DNA from: Paracoccus denitrificans
Lineage (GTDB): Bacteria; Pseudomonadota; Alphaproteobacteria; Rhodobacterales; Rhodobacteraceae
DNA: 64,000 nt
Direction: 5' to 3'
Assembly (NCBI GenBank): GCA_003240735.1
Contig: QFNE01000009.1
Span: forward strand, 1 to 64,000
Below the pieces are notes generated by a model that worked only from the letters and a program-made list of their open reading frames with translations, did not search any database and had not been told where the DNA came from. This document shows positions 23,775 to 33,183 of this stretch, piece by piece; the stretch's first letter is position 1, and the number at the start of each line of letters is the position of its first letter. Position numbers and translations under genes: made by a program.

Positions 23775-25961
23775 CTACCCCTTGCGGATGATCAGGGCGT
23801 CGGTGGCGATGATCTCGGCGCCGTTGCAAATCAGGGGGTTCAGGTCCAATTCCTCGATCTGATCGGCGTGTTCGGCCATGAACTCGGACGTGCGCGCCAC
23901 GATTTCGGCCAGGCGGGCGATGTCGACAGGCGCCAGGTCGCGGAAGCCCTGAAGCAGCTTCTGGCCGCGCAGTTTGCCAATCATCGCGGCGGCCTGATCT
24001 GGTGTCACCGGTGCGGGGGCAGTGACGCTGTCGGCAATCAGCTCGACGAAGATGCCGCCCAGCCCCACCATGATCAGCGGCCCGAACGCATCGTCGGTGC
24101 GTCCGCCGATGACCAGCTCGGCACCGGGGGGAACCATGGTCTGCAAGATCACGCCGTCAATAGTTGCGTCCGGGGCCCGTTCTGCGACGGTTTGCATCAT
24201 CTGGCGGAATGCGGCTTCGGTCTTTTCACGACCCTCGAGCCCCAGAACGATCCCGCCGACTTCGGTCTTGTGGGCGATGTCGGGGCTGTCGATCTTCATC
24301 ACCAGCCGTCCGGGCATCTCGTCGGCGATGCTTCCTGCCGCGTCAGCGGTCGCGGCACGGCGGTCCTGGGTCACGGGAATGCCGTAGGGCGCGATGATTT
24401 CCTTGGCCAGCCGTTCGGTGATGACCCGCGCCGGGGCGGCGGCGATGGCGTGGCGTGCCGTCTGGTGACGCGGCGCCCCGCCCCGATCGACCTCCGGCGC
24501 TGGTGCAGTCGGCACTGCCGCCCGCCGGTGCCATTCCTGCCACGCGGCAATCGCCCGCATGCAGCACCCGGCCGAGTGGAAGAGCGCCAGCCCGGGGGAT
24601 TCGTTGATCTTCAGGGCCCCCGGCCCCTCCAGCCAGCCTGACATCCAGATCATCGCGATGACCTTGTTGTTGCGCAACGCAATCTCGTTGAACGCATCCA
24701 GCCGTTCATAGCCAGAGGCATAGGCCAGCGGATGGGGCACGATCAGCGTGGCGTATTCCGGCGCCGACATGATCTGCCCCACGCACGCCTTCAGACTGTC
24801 CATCCGGTTCAGCACCTCGGCGGTGACATCCGCCGGGTTGGCCGTCGACCCGAATGAGGGGATATGTTCGGTCAGCGTCGCCTTGACGGCCCCCGTGGGC
24901 TGGGGCAGCGCCACATGCGCGGCCTCGGCCGCGTCCGCGCACAGGATCGCCGCCCCCCCGGACGTGGCGATGACCATAGCCCCGTCACCCGACGGCGCGC
25001 CGCTTTTGGCAAAGAACGCGGCGGTCTCGATCAGGTCCTCGAACCGGTCGACGATGATCCCGCCGGCACGCGAGACCATCTCGCAATAGGCGGCGTGGGA
25101 CCCCGCAAGGCTGCCGGTATGAGACGCGGCCGCCTTTGCCCCGTGTTCCCCCTGCGCCATCTTGCACAGGATCAGCGGTTTGCCCTGTCGGGTAGCGCGC
25201 GCAGTCACACGCTCCAGCTTGCGTGGATCGCTCAGCCCCTCCAACAGGCAGACGATGACCTTGCATTGCGGGTCGTCGATCAGGTGGTCGGCCAGATCGG
25301 CCACATCCAGAACGGCAGAGTTGCCGCACGCCAGCATGTGGCTGAAATAGACCCCCGACGACATCGCCTGCGTCAATGACAGCCCCAGCGCCCCGGACTG
25401 GCTGACCAGCCCGATCACCCGATCCTCCGCAGGCCGGTCATAGCCGCGTTCCAGATCAAGTCCGGTCAGAAACGTGATCCCCGCGCGGCTGGAGAAGTTG
25501 ACCAACCCGATGGTGTTCGGTCCCAGAATGGGGACATTGCTTTCACATGACCGGGCTACCAGCCGGGCCTGCAGGGCGCGATCTGCCTCGGCGCCCGTTT
25601 CGGCAAATCCTGACGCGATGATGACGACGCTGCCGGCCCCTGCGGCAATCGCCTCTTCGAACATCGCTTCGACCGCCGTGACGCCGACGGCCAGTACGAC
25701 GCAATCGGGCACCTCGGGCAAATCGGCCAGCCGGTGATAACAACGCCGCCCGTCGATCTTCTCGTACCGCGGATTGACCAGATACAACGCACCCTCAAAG
25801 CTGGCCAGATTGGCCGTGATCCGCGCCCCGAATCCAGACACGTTGGGCGAGGCACCGACCACCGCAATGCTGCGGGGGGACACCAGACGCGACAGGTCGA
25901 AGGCCCGATCCTCGTCATTGGGCTGCCGGGTTGGAACGGCCTTGGTTGCGCTGGTCGCCAT
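23775..25961 (-). CDS. Acyl-CoA synthetase (ADP-forming) family, single-chain alpha-beta fusion
   Basis: The 728-residue protein fuses the CoA-binding and ligase-CoA domains (SPRSIAVVGASPNVSGFGAR near residue 28; GLVSQSGALGLSLTQAM near residue 188; KAAASHTGSLAGSHAAY, with the likely phospho-histidine region, near residue 276) to a C-terminal ATP-grasp domain (KIDSPDIAHKTEVGGIVLGLEG, then GGRTDDAFGPLIMVGLGGIFVEL). Such NDP-forming synthetases activate acetate, propionate or other acids with ATP and CoA. GGAGGAGA precedes the ATG at 25961. It is divergent from the TRAP/beta-oxidation operon and shares its 218-base control region, so it probably makes the first CoA ester for that pathway. The substrate is inferred only. 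Confidence 0.88.
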   Translation of the reverse strand: MATSATKAVPTRQPNDEDRAFDLSRLVSPRSIAVVGASPNVSGFGARITANLASFEGALYLVNPRYEKIDGRRCYHRLADLPEVPDCVVLAVGVTAVEAMFEEAIAAGAGSVVIIASGFAETGAEADRALQARLVARSCESNVPILGPNTIGLVNFSSRAGITFLTGLDLERGYDRPAEDRVIGLVSQSGALGLSLTQAMSSGVYFSHMLACGNSAVLDVADLADHLIDDPQCKVIVCLLEGLSDPRKLERVTARATRQGKPLILCKMAQGEHGAKAAASHTGSLAGSHAAYCEMVSRAGGIIVDRFEDLIETAAFFAKSGAPSGDGAMVIATSGGAAILCADAAEAAHVALPQPTGAVKATLTEHIPSFGSTANPADVTAEVLNRMDSLKACVGQIMSAPEYATLIVPHPLAYASGYERLDAFNEIALRNNKVIAMIWMSGWLEGPGALKINESPGLALFHSAGCCMRAIAAWQEWHRRAAVPTAPAPEVDRGGAPRHQTARHAIAAAPARVITERLAKEIIAPYGIPVTQDRRAATADAAGSIADEMPGRLVMKIDSPDIAHKTEVGGIVLGLEGREKTEAAFRQMMQTVAERAPDATIDGVILQTMVPPGAELVIGGRTDDAFGPLIMVGLGGIFVELIADSVTAPAPVTPDQAAAMIGKLRGQKLLQGFRDLAPVDIARLAEIVARTSEFMAEHADQIEELDLNPLICNGAEIIATDALIIRKG

Positions 25962-26125
25962 CTGTCTCCTCCTCCGAAACATGGACGTGTGATTCGTACC
26001 TGATCCTCTGGCAGGGCCGCATCCCGTCTGACCGCACGACCACCACCGTGATCGTAACGTCATTGGTTTTCAGACAGTTATGCGCAGTTCAAAGTTTTTT
26101 CGGCTCCCCGCCACAAAATGCTTGA

Positions 26126-26179
26126 GTTCCATCAGATGGAACATGTTTACTGATAATGGAATTGGGAGGGGAGTTCCAT
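26126..26179. promoter_or_regulatory. Candidate IclR operator, palindrome GTTCCATC-A-GATGGAAC plus flanking half-sites
   Basis: A perfect 17-bp palindrome lies at 26126-26142. Two more half-sites of the same type follow, ATGGAA (26156-26161) and TTCCAT (26174-26179), the second touching the start of the TRAP binding-protein gene. An IclR family gene is inside the downstream operon. The region separates the TRAP operon from the divergent acyl-CoA synthetase and could control both. Binding is inferred. Confidence 0.65.
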
Positions 26180-27232
26180 ATGTTTGTATCTGCGTTCAAA
26201 GCGTCTGCCGCTGGGGCGATGCTGCTGATGGCGTCGACGGCGTTTGCCGACGTGACCTTGACCTACAGTGAGCCGGGGCCGAACACCGGCGCGCGCTCGA
26301 AAGGGACCGAATGGTTCGTAAACCGGGTCGCCGAACTCAGTGACGGGGCGGTCAAGGTCGATGTCAGCTGGGGCGGCGCGCTGTCGTCCGAAAAAGCCGC
26401 CGTCCAGTCGATCGAAGACGGCGTCGTCGATATGGGCACGGTGATCGGGGTCTACTTCCCCCAACAGATGATCGCCTACAACGTGGCCGACCTGCCGCAG
26501 GACAACGCCGACGCATGGGTCAGCATGAAGGCGATCGATGAGCTGATGCGCACGTCCGAGCCGGTCAAACAGCAGCTGGCCAAGCAGAACCTCGTCTATA
26601 TCGGCCCCTACACCACATGGACCGTGCAGCTTGGCTGCAAGGGCCGGGATGTCAAAAGTCTGGATCAGATCAAGGGGCTGAAGGTGCGCGGGGTCGGCGC
26701 CTATGGCCAGATCTTCCGCGACCTTGGCGCGACGCCGGTGTCGCTGACTGCCTATGAAACGTTCCAGGGGCTGGACAGCGGACTGATCGAATGCACCCAG
26801 ACCTATCCCTATCTCGTCCCGGCCCAGAAGCTGGACGAGATTCTGACCAGCTTCACCATGCTCGATATCGGGCAGATCGGCGCGGTCGGGATCTTCATGA
26901 ACAAGGACATCTACGACGGTCTTTCGGACACCGAACGCGCTGCGCTGGATCAGGCGGGCGCGGAGCTGCCTGACGCCTTCGGCCAGATCAGCTTCAAGGA
27001 AAACATGGCCGCGCTGGACATGATGCGCGCCAAGGGAATTTCCGTTCATGACCTTTCCGCGGCAGACCGCCAGACCTTGCATGACACTGCGGCCAAATAT
27101 CTGGGCGAGTGGGTCGGGAACGCAGACAAGGCCGGTCTGCCGGGCCAGCAGATCCTTGATCAGTTCAATGCGCTTACCGCCAAATATGCCCAGCAGGTCG
27201 CTGAAAAAGGACATCCGTGGGGGTCCGAATGA
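26180..27232 (+). CDS. TRAP transporter substrate-binding protein (DctP family)
   Basis: The 350-residue protein has a signal peptide ending at TAFA and a DctP-fold body. The region KGLKVRGVGAYGQIFRDLGATPVSLTAYETFQGL is split by the conserved arginine that salt-bridges the ligand carboxylate in DctP proteins. The ATG at 26180 follows GGGAGGGGA; an in-frame ATG at 26156 is a weaker start. It is the first gene of a long operon, and its stop overlaps the DctQ start (ATGA). It should capture a carboxylate in the periplasm for Na+-driven uptake. The downstream beta-oxidation genes suggest a dicarboxylate or a medium-chain acid. Confidence 0.92.
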   Translation: MFVSAFKASAAGAMLLMASTAFADVTLTYSEPGPNTGARSKGTEWFVNRVAELSDGAVKVDVSWGGALSSEKAAVQSIEDGVVDMGTVIGVYFPQQMIAYNVADLPQDNADAWVSMKAIDELMRTSEPVKQQLAKQNLVYIGPYTTWTVQLGCKGRDVKSLDQIKGLKVRGVGAYGQIFRDLGATPVSLTAYETFQGLDSGLIECTQTYPYLVPAQKLDEILTSFTMLDIGQIGAVGIFMNKDIYDGLSDTERAALDQAGAELPDAFGQISFKENMAALDMMRAKGISVHDLSAADRQTLHDTAAKYLGEWVGNADKAGLPGQQILDQFNALTAKYAQQVAEKGHPWGSE

Positions 27233-27738
27233 TCACCCGGCTGGAAAACGTGCTGGTTGCCATCGCAGCGGTGGCGACGATCCTGATGGGGCTGATGATC
27301 ACGATCAGCGTGATCGCACGCTTTTTCGGGTATGAAGGCGTCCCGGACCTGATCATTCTGGTGCGGGAAATGATGATCGTGGCGGTGATCCTGCCGCTCG
27401 CGGCGGCGACCAGCCACCGTGAACACATCGCCATCACGCTGGTCTCGGATCGGTTCAATCCCAAGGTCCGCGGCTGGCTGATCGTCTTTGGCGAGGTGTT
27501 CGGTCTGCTGGCGCTTGCGCCACTGATCTATGCCGGCTGGCGCACCGCGATGCGCAGCTGGCGCGCCGACGCCTATTTCTATGGCGATCTCAACTTTCCG
27601 CAGTGGCCCGGGGAATTCCTGTTCGTCCTTGGTCTGGCGGTCTGCTGGCTGCGTCTGCTGACGATGGTGTTCCAGGACATCAGCACCCTGCGCCATCAAG
27701 GCTCGCTTGATGTCGCCACCACCGAAAGCGGAGCCTGA
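27229..27738 (+). CDS. TRAP transporter small permease (DctQ family)
   Basis: The 169-residue protein has four hydrophobic segments, the normal DctQ topology, with LENVLVAIAAVATILMGLMI as the first. The ATG at 27229 overlaps the DctP stop by four bases. It forms the membrane unit with the DctM protein, whose gene starts three bases after its stop. The sequence is ordinary for the family. Confidence 0.9.
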   Translation: MITRLENVLVAIAAVATILMGLMITISVIARFFGYEGVPDLIILVREMMIVAVILPLAAATSHREHIAITLVSDRFNPKVRGWLIVFGEVFGLLALAPLIYAGWRTAMRSWRADAYFYGDLNFPQWPGEFLFVLGLAVCWLRLLTMVFQDISTLRHQGSLDVATTESGA

Positions 27739-27741
27739 GCC

Positions 27742-29073
27742 ATGGATCCCATCACCATCGCCATCGGGGCGTTTGTCCTTGTCTTCATTCTGCTGGCACT
27801 TCGGGTGCCGATCGCGTTCAGCATGGCCGGGGTCGCGACGCTGGCGATCTTTCTCATCTATGCCACCCGGACCGGTGACTGGACCCCAAGCCGCGCCATC
27901 GCCCCGACCGCAGCCGTCATTCAGTCGAACTTTTTTGAACTGATCCACAGCTATGACCTGTCGATGATCCCGCTGTTTCTGGCCCTCGGCAACGTGGCCT
28001 ATTACGCCGGGATCACGACGCGCATCTATGACGCCGCTGCCGTGGTGCTGCGGGGCGTGCCCGGTGGGCTTGCGGTCGCCTCGATCCTTGGCTGCGGGGG
28101 GTTTTCGGCGATCTCGGGCAGCTCGATCGCCTGCGCCTCGACGATGGGGCGCATCTGTGTGCCTGAAATGCTGCGGCTGGGATATGATCGCAGACTGGCG
28201 GCGTCGTCCGTGGCCATGGGGGGGACGCTCGGCTCGTTGATCCCGCCGTCCATCCTGTTCATCCTGTACGGCATCTTCACCGAAACCTCGGTGTCCAAGC
28301 TGTTCATCGCCGGGATCATCCCGGGGCTGGTGTCGCTGGTGGGCATGGTGCTGACGGTCGTCATCTGGGTCAGCTTCAACCCCGCGCTGGCGCCGCGCGC
28401 CAAAACCGGCGCGGTCAGCATCCTTGCCGCGCTGATCAAGACCTGGCCGGCGCTGGTGCTGTTCGTCGTCATCATCGGCGGCATCTATGGCGGCATCTTC
28501 ACCGCGACCGAAGCGGCGGCCGTGTCGCTTGTCCTGACCATCGTCATCGGGTTTTTCCAACGCACCCTGACCCTGGGACAGACATGGCAATCGATCTGCG
28601 AGGCATTGATCCAAAGCGCCGCGATCTTTGCCATCGCCGCTGCGGCCAAGATCCTGGTCGCTCTCGTGGCACTCAGCGGTGTGGCCCATGTCGTGACCGA
28701 TTGGGTGACGGCGGCGCAGCTGTCTTGGATCGGCATGATCCTGACGGTGGCGGCAATCTATCTGGTCCTGGGGATGTTTCTCGACCCGATCGGCACCATG
28801 GTCCTGACCCTGCCGTTCTTCATCCCGCTGGTGTCATCCTATGACATGGACCTGATCTGGTTCGGTGTCGTTGTCGTCAAGCTGCTGGAGATCGGTCTGG
28901 TCACGCCACCTGTCGGCCTGAACGTGTTCGTGGTGGGCAACGTTGCCAAGTCTGTCCCGATCGCCAGCATCTTCAGCGGTGTTGCGCGGTTCCTGGTCCT
29001 TGATGTGGTGGTGCTTCTGATGATCATCTTCATTCCGGCGCTGTCGATCTGGCTTCCGGCGGCAGTTCAATGA
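27742..29073 (+). CDS. TRAP transporter large permease (DctM family)
   Basis: The 443-residue protein has about twelve to thirteen hydrophobic segments and the DctM signatures GFSAISGSSIACASTMG near residue 116 and SLIPPSILFILYGIFTE near residue 165. It is the Na+-coupled channel subunit. The ATG is preceded by GGAGCCTGAGCC. Its stop overlaps the ATG of the IclR gene by four bases, which ties the importer, its regulator and the catabolic genes together in one coupled transcript. Confidence 0.92.
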   Translation: MDPITIAIGAFVLVFILLALRVPIAFSMAGVATLAIFLIYATRTGDWTPSRAIAPTAAVIQSNFFELIHSYDLSMIPLFLALGNVAYYAGITTRIYDAAAVVLRGVPGGLAVASILGCGGFSAISGSSIACASTMGRICVPEMLRLGYDRRLAASSVAMGGTLGSLIPPSILFILYGIFTETSVSKLFIAGIIPGLVSLVGMVLTVVIWVSFNPALAPRAKTGAVSILAALIKTWPALVLFVVIIGGIYGGIFTATEAAAVSLVLTIVIGFFQRTLTLGQTWQSICEALIQSAAIFAIAAAAKILVALVALSGVAHVVTDWVTAAQLSWIGMILTVAAIYLVLGMFLDPIGTMVLTLPFFIPLVSSYDMDLIWFGVVVVKLLEIGLVTPPVGLNVFVVGNVAKSVPIASIFSGVARFLVLDVVVLLMIIFIPALSIWLPAAVQ

Positions 29074-29915
29074 AACAGCCCAAACCAGACGAACATCTGC
29101 ATCCGCATTACCGCATTGAAGACGATGCGCGGTTTGCGACAACGCTGGCGCGCGGCCTGTCGATCCTGCGCGCCTTCCGGCCCGGCGACGAAGGTCTGAC
29201 CAACGCCGAGCTATCGGAACGCACGGGCCTGCCCAAGGCCACGGTGTCCCGCCTGACATGGACGCTGGGCGCGTTGGGATATCTGACCCGCCCAGCCCGG
29301 GCCGAGAAGTATCGCATCGGGCCGTCGCTCATGGCCTTGGGTCATGTGGCGACGGCGTCGATGAACTTTCTCGATCTGATGCACGGCCCGCTGCAGGATC
29401 TCGCTGACGAAACCGCCTCGCTCATGTGTCTGAACATGCGCGACCGGTCCAAGGTCCTGCTGACGCGGACATGGCGGCCGCGTGATGTCGCGTCCTTGTG
29501 GCTCGAGGCAGGCCAGCGCGTGCCGATGGGCACGTCGTCATCCGGCTGGGCGCTGATTGCCGCGATGACGCCGCAAGAAATCGAATGGCTGCTGGCCGAT
29601 CAACCCGACACCGGCCTGACCGCCGCCGATGTCGCCCGGATCCGCACGGCGGCGCTGGACCAGATCGAGCGGACGTCCTGCGTGATCGTCCCGCACGAGC
29701 TGTCGTATTCCGCAAACGCCAATGTCGTCAGCGTCCCGATCCGCGTCGACACCGTGGCTGAACCGCTGGTCCTGACCGCCGGCGGCTCGCCCGACGTGCT
29801 GTCGCAGGAACGGATGCGCGACGAACTCGGACCCCGTCTGGTGGACACGCTGCGCCGTCTTCAGGACGCCAGCGGCGGTGCCATCAGCCTGATTACAACA
29901 CAAGGCCGACCATGA
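29070..29915 (+). CDS. IclR family transcriptional regulator
   Basis: The 281-residue protein has an N-terminal winged helix (LARGLSILRAFRPGDEGLTNAELSERTGLP, with recognition helix KATVSRLTWTL) and a C-terminal IclR effector domain. It overlaps the DctM gene in front and the FadB-like gene behind by four bases each. A regulator placed in the middle of the operon, rather than divergently, suggests autoregulation with its targets. Its likely binding site is the GTTCCATC-A-GATGGAAC palindrome at 26126. The effector is presumably the transported acid or its CoA ester. Confidence 0.88.
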   Translation: MKQPKPDEHLHPHYRIEDDARFATTLARGLSILRAFRPGDEGLTNAELSERTGLPKATVSRLTWTLGALGYLTRPARAEKYRIGPSLMALGHVATASMNFLDLMHGPLQDLADETASLMCLNMRDRSKVLLTRTWRPRDVASLWLEAGQRVPMGTSSSGWALIAAMTPQEIEWLLADQPDTGLTAADVARIRTAALDQIERTSCVIVPHELSYSANANVVSVPIRVDTVAEPLVLTAGGSPDVLSQERMRDELGPRLVDTLRRLQDASGGAISLITTQGRP

Positions 29916-32017
29916 CAGTTTCCTATGAAACCCGTGGCGGGATCGCGGTGGTCACCATCGACAATCCCCCCGTGAACGCGATGTCCCATGCGATACGCCG
30001 GGACCTGACCGCCACACTTGACCGCTTTATCGCCGACGACGATGCGGCGGCGATGGTCCTGCGCTGTGCGGGCCGGACCTTCGTCGCCGGTGCCGATGTC
30101 CGTGAATTCGGCCAGCCCCCGCAGCCCCCGTTTCTGCCCGACCTGATCTCGGCGATCGAGGCGGCGCCCAAGCCCGTCATCGCCGCGCTGCACGGAACGG
30201 CCCTCGGGGGTGGGCTGGAACTGGCGCTTGGGGCGCATTACCGCATCGCATCCGACGACGCCCAGATGGGTCTGCCAGAGGTCACGTTGGGCGTCCTGCC
30301 CGGTGCCGGCGGCACCCAGCGTCTGCCCCGTGTGATCGGCGTTCTTCCCGCGGCCGAGGCGATCACATCGTCCCGCCGCCTGACCGCAACCGAGGCGCGC
30401 GACCTTGGTCTGGTCGACAAGCTGGTCCCCAAAGATCAGGACCTGACCGACGCCGCGGTGGCGTTTGCCAAGGCTCTGGTGGCCGACGGCGCGGGTCCAC
30501 GTCCGGTGTCGGCGATGCCCGTCCCCGCCTTTGACCCCGCCGCGCTGGCCAAACTGCGCGACACCGTGACCCGCAAGGCGCGCGGTCAGGTCGCCCCCAT
30601 CGCTGCGCTCGACGCGCTGGAAGAAGGGCTGTCCCTGCCCTTCGCCGACGGTCTCGCCAATGAACGCACGCATTTCCGGCGCATGATCGAAAGCCCGCAA
30701 CGCCCGGCCCTGACCCACGCGTTCTTCAGCGAACGCAAGGCGATCCGGCCGCTGTCGCTCAAGGGGGTCACGGCGCGGCCGGTGTCGCACGTGGCCATCA
30801 TCGGCGGCGGAACCATGGGCACGGGCATCGCCACGGCGGCGCTGATCGCGGGTCTGACCGTGACCCTGGTCGAGGCGGCGGCTGACCGGATCGACCATGC
30901 GCGCGGCGTCATCGACCAGAACCTGCGCGACGCCGTGGCACGCGGCAAGCTGTCGTCCGACGACTGTCAGACGGCACTGACGGACCGCCTGACGCTGGCG
31001 ACGGGTCTCGATGCCACCGCGCCCGCCGATCTGATCATCGAGGCGGTGTTTGAAAAAATGGCGCTGAAACAGTCGATCTTCGCCGAACTTGATCGGGTGG
31101 CCAAACCCGGCGCGGTGCTGGCCACGAACACGTCCTATCTGGACGTTGATGCCATTGCCGCCGCGACCGACCGCCCGCAGGACGTGCTGGGACTGCACTT
31201 CTTTTCCCCCGCCCATGTCATGCGCCTTCTGGAAATTGTCGTCGGCGCACAGACCGCGCCCGAGGTCGTGGCCACCGCCTTTGCCTTTGCCGCCCGCATC
31301 GGCAAGATCGGCGTGCGGGCCGGGGTCTGCGACGGCTTCATCGGAAACCGCATCCTCAGCACCTATCGCGCGGCGATGGACGCGATGGTTTTGGACGGGG
31401 CCAGCCCCTATCAGATCGACCGGGCGCTGGTGGGGTTCGGCATGGCGATGGGGCCGTATCGCACCGCAGACCTGTCGGGGCTCGATGTCGGCTACATGAA
31501 CCGCCAAAGCCGTCAGGCGACCCGGCACCCCCGCGACCGCGTCCCCGTCCATGCCGACCGCATGGTTGAACTGGGCCGGTTGGGGCGCAAGTCCGGCACT
31601 GGCTACTACATCTATGACGCGGCATCGCCGAACGGCCGCGAAGACCCGGAACTCGACCCCATCCTGCGCCAGATCCGGGCCGAGCTGGGTATCACGCCGC
31701 GCGACTTCTCGGACGCCGAGATCGTGTCCCGATTCATGGCCGCGATGGTCAACGAAGGCGCCAAGGTTCTGGACGACGGCATCGCCGAACGGGCGTCCGA
31801 CATCGATGTGGTGCTGATCAACGGCTACGGCTTTCCCCGGTATCTGGGGGGGCCGATGTTCTGGGCCGACCAGACCGGCCTTGGCGACATCGCCCGCCAG
31901 ATCGGCGATCTGGCGCGGCAGGACGACCACTTCTGGACGCTGTCGCCCCTGCTGGCGCGGCTGGCGAAATCCGGCGGCAGCTTTGCCGCCCATGACAAAG
32001 AGCTTGGATCAGAATGA
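29912..32017 (+). CDS. Bifunctional enoyl-CoA hydratase/3-hydroxyacyl-CoA dehydrogenase (FadB/FadJ/PimF-like)
   Basis: The 701-residue protein joins a crotonase domain (AGRTFVAGADVREF near residue 51, LHGTALGGGLELA near residue 91, GLPEVTLGVLPGAGGTQR near residue 120) to a 3-hydroxyacyl-CoA dehydrogenase domain. The latter begins with VAIIGGGTMGTGIATAA near residue 292 and has GLHFFSPAHVMRLLEIV near residue 427, with its catalytic histidine and glutamate. It carries out the second and third steps of beta-oxidation. It is a clear paralogue of the protein starting at 62807. Its company (thiolase, paired acyl-CoA dehydrogenases) matches the pimF-B-C-D arrangement for pimelate and other dicarboxylic acids in Rhodopseudomonas. 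Confidence 0.9.
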   Translation: MTVSYETRGGIAVVTIDNPPVNAMSHAIRRDLTATLDRFIADDDAAAMVLRCAGRTFVAGADVREFGQPPQPPFLPDLISAIEAAPKPVIAALHGTALGGGLELALGAHYRIASDDAQMGLPEVTLGVLPGAGGTQRLPRVIGVLPAAEAITSSRRLTATEARDLGLVDKLVPKDQDLTDAAVAFAKALVADGAGPRPVSAMPVPAFDPAALAKLRDTVTRKARGQVAPIAALDALEEGLSLPFADGLANERTHFRRMIESPQRPALTHAFFSERKAIRPLSLKGVTARPVSHVAIIGGGTMGTGIATAALIAGLTVTLVEAAADRIDHARGVIDQNLRDAVARGKLSSDDCQTALTDRLTLATGLDATAPADLIIEAVFEKMALKQSIFAELDRVAKPGAVLATNTSYLDVDAIAAATDRPQDVLGLHFFSPAHVMRLLEIVVGAQTAPEVVATAFAFAARIGKIGVRAGVCDGFIGNRILSTYRAAMDAMVLDGASPYQIDRALVGFGMAMGPYRTADLSGLDVGYMNRQSRQATRHPRDRVPVHADRMVELGRLGRKSGTGYYIYDAASPNGREDPELDPILRQIRAELGITPRDFSDAEIVSRFMAAMVNEGAKVLDDGIAERASDIDVVLINGYGFPRYLGGPMFWADQTGLGDIARQIGDLARQDDHFWTLSPLLARLAKSGGSFAAHDKELGSE

Positions 32018-33183
32018 GCGTTATCGTTTCACTTGCCCGCACCCCAATCGGCAAGGCCGCCCGGGGATCACTGAACCTGACCCACGGCGCGACGATGGGC
32101 GGCCATGTGGCCCGCATCGCCGTGGACCGTGCCGGGATCGACCCGGGGTTGATCGAAGACAGCGTCTGGGGTGTCGGTCACCCCGAACATGTCACCGGGG
32201 GCAACATCGGTCGCCAGATCGTCATCCGCGCCGGTCTGCCCGACACGATTGCGGGCATGACGGTGAACCGCTTCTGCGCATCGGGCCTTCAGGCGCTGGT
32301 CGTCGGCAGTCAGCTTGTCGATCACGAAGGTGCATCTGCGGTCCTGACCGGCGGGCTGGAAAGCGTCAGCCTGAACCAGCCCCCGCCCCGTCACGCCCGC
32401 GAAGACTGGATCGAGGCGCACCGCCCCGACCTGTATCTGCCGATGATCGACACCGCCGATATCGTCGCCGCCCGCTATGGGATCAGCCGCGAAGATCAGG
32501 ACCGCTATTCGGTCGAATCCCAGCGCCGGATGGCTGCGGCGCAGCAAGCCGACCTGTTTGCCGACGAAATCGTGCCGATCACCGTGACGCGCCGGGTCAA
32601 GGACAAGACCACCGGCGAGGCGCGTGAAGAAACCGTCGAATTCGGTGCCGATGAATGCAACCGCCCGGGCACGACCTATGACAGTCTGGCGGCGCTGCCG
32701 CCGGTGCGGGGTGACGGCCAGTTCATCACCGCCGGCAACGCGTCCCAGTTGTCAGACGGGGCCGCGGCGCTGGTCGTGGTGTCAGACGACGTGGCGCAGC
32801 GCGAAAATCTGCGCCCGCTGGGGCGGCTGCGCGGGTTTGCCGTGGCGGGATGCGCGCCTGATGAAATGGGCATCGGGCCGGTCTTTGCGGTGCCACGGCT
32901 TCTGGAGCGCCACGGGCTGGCGGTCGATGACATCGACATTTGGGAATTGAATGAGGCGTTCGCCAGTCAGGCGCTGTATTGCCGCGACCGTCTGGGGATC
33001 GACCCCGACCGCTACAACGTCAACGGCGGCTCGATCGCCATCGGCCACCCGTTCGGCATGACCGGTGCCCGCCTGACCCAGCATATTCTGCTGGAAGGGC
33101 ATCGCCGCGGGGCCCGGCTGGGGGTCGTGACGATGTGTATCGGCGGCGGACAGGGTGCCGCCGCCCTGCTGGAGATTTTCTGA
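32014..33183 (+). CDS. Acetyl-CoA C-acyltransferase (thiolase)
   Basis: The 389-residue protein is a degradative thiolase: the nucleophilic cysteine is C88 in NRFCASGLQAL, GHPFGMTGAR carries the catalytic histidine near residue 346, and CIGGGQGAA holds the second cysteine near residue 376. It cleaves a 3-oxoacyl-CoA with CoA to give acetyl-CoA and a shortened acyl-CoA. It overlaps the FadB-like gene by four bases and the acyl-CoA dehydrogenase by one, so it is part of the same coupled operon. In pim-type operons the equivalent is PimB. Confidence 0.92.
   Translation: MSVIVSLARTPIGKAARGSLNLTHGATMGGHVARIAVDRAGIDPGLIEDSVWGVGHPEHVTGGNIGRQIVIRAGLPDTIAGMTVNRFCASGLQALVVGSQLVDHEGASAVLTGGLESVSLNQPPPRHAREDWIEAHRPDLYLPMIDTADIVAARYGISREDQDRYSVESQRRMAAAQQADLFADEIVPITVTRRVKDKTTGEAREETVEFGADECNRPGTTYDSLAALPPVRGDGQFITAGNASQLSDGAAALVVVSDDVAQRENLRPLGRLRGFAVAGCAPDEMGIGPVFAVPRLLERHGLAVDDIDIWELNEAFASQALYCRDRLGIDPDRYNVNGGSIAIGHPFGMTGARLTQHILLEGHRRGARLGVVTMCIGGGQGAAALLEIF

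Noticed and set aside
27160..28689. A minus-strand open frame of about 509 codons rich in Asp, Arg and His
   Set aside because: It is antisense to TRAP permease genes; the composition is what the reverse complement of membrane-protein codons gives.
29861..31993. An open frame of about 710 codons on the minus strand
   Set aside because: It is the antisense shadow of the FadB-like gene, whose two domains and catalytic residues are intact on the plus strand.
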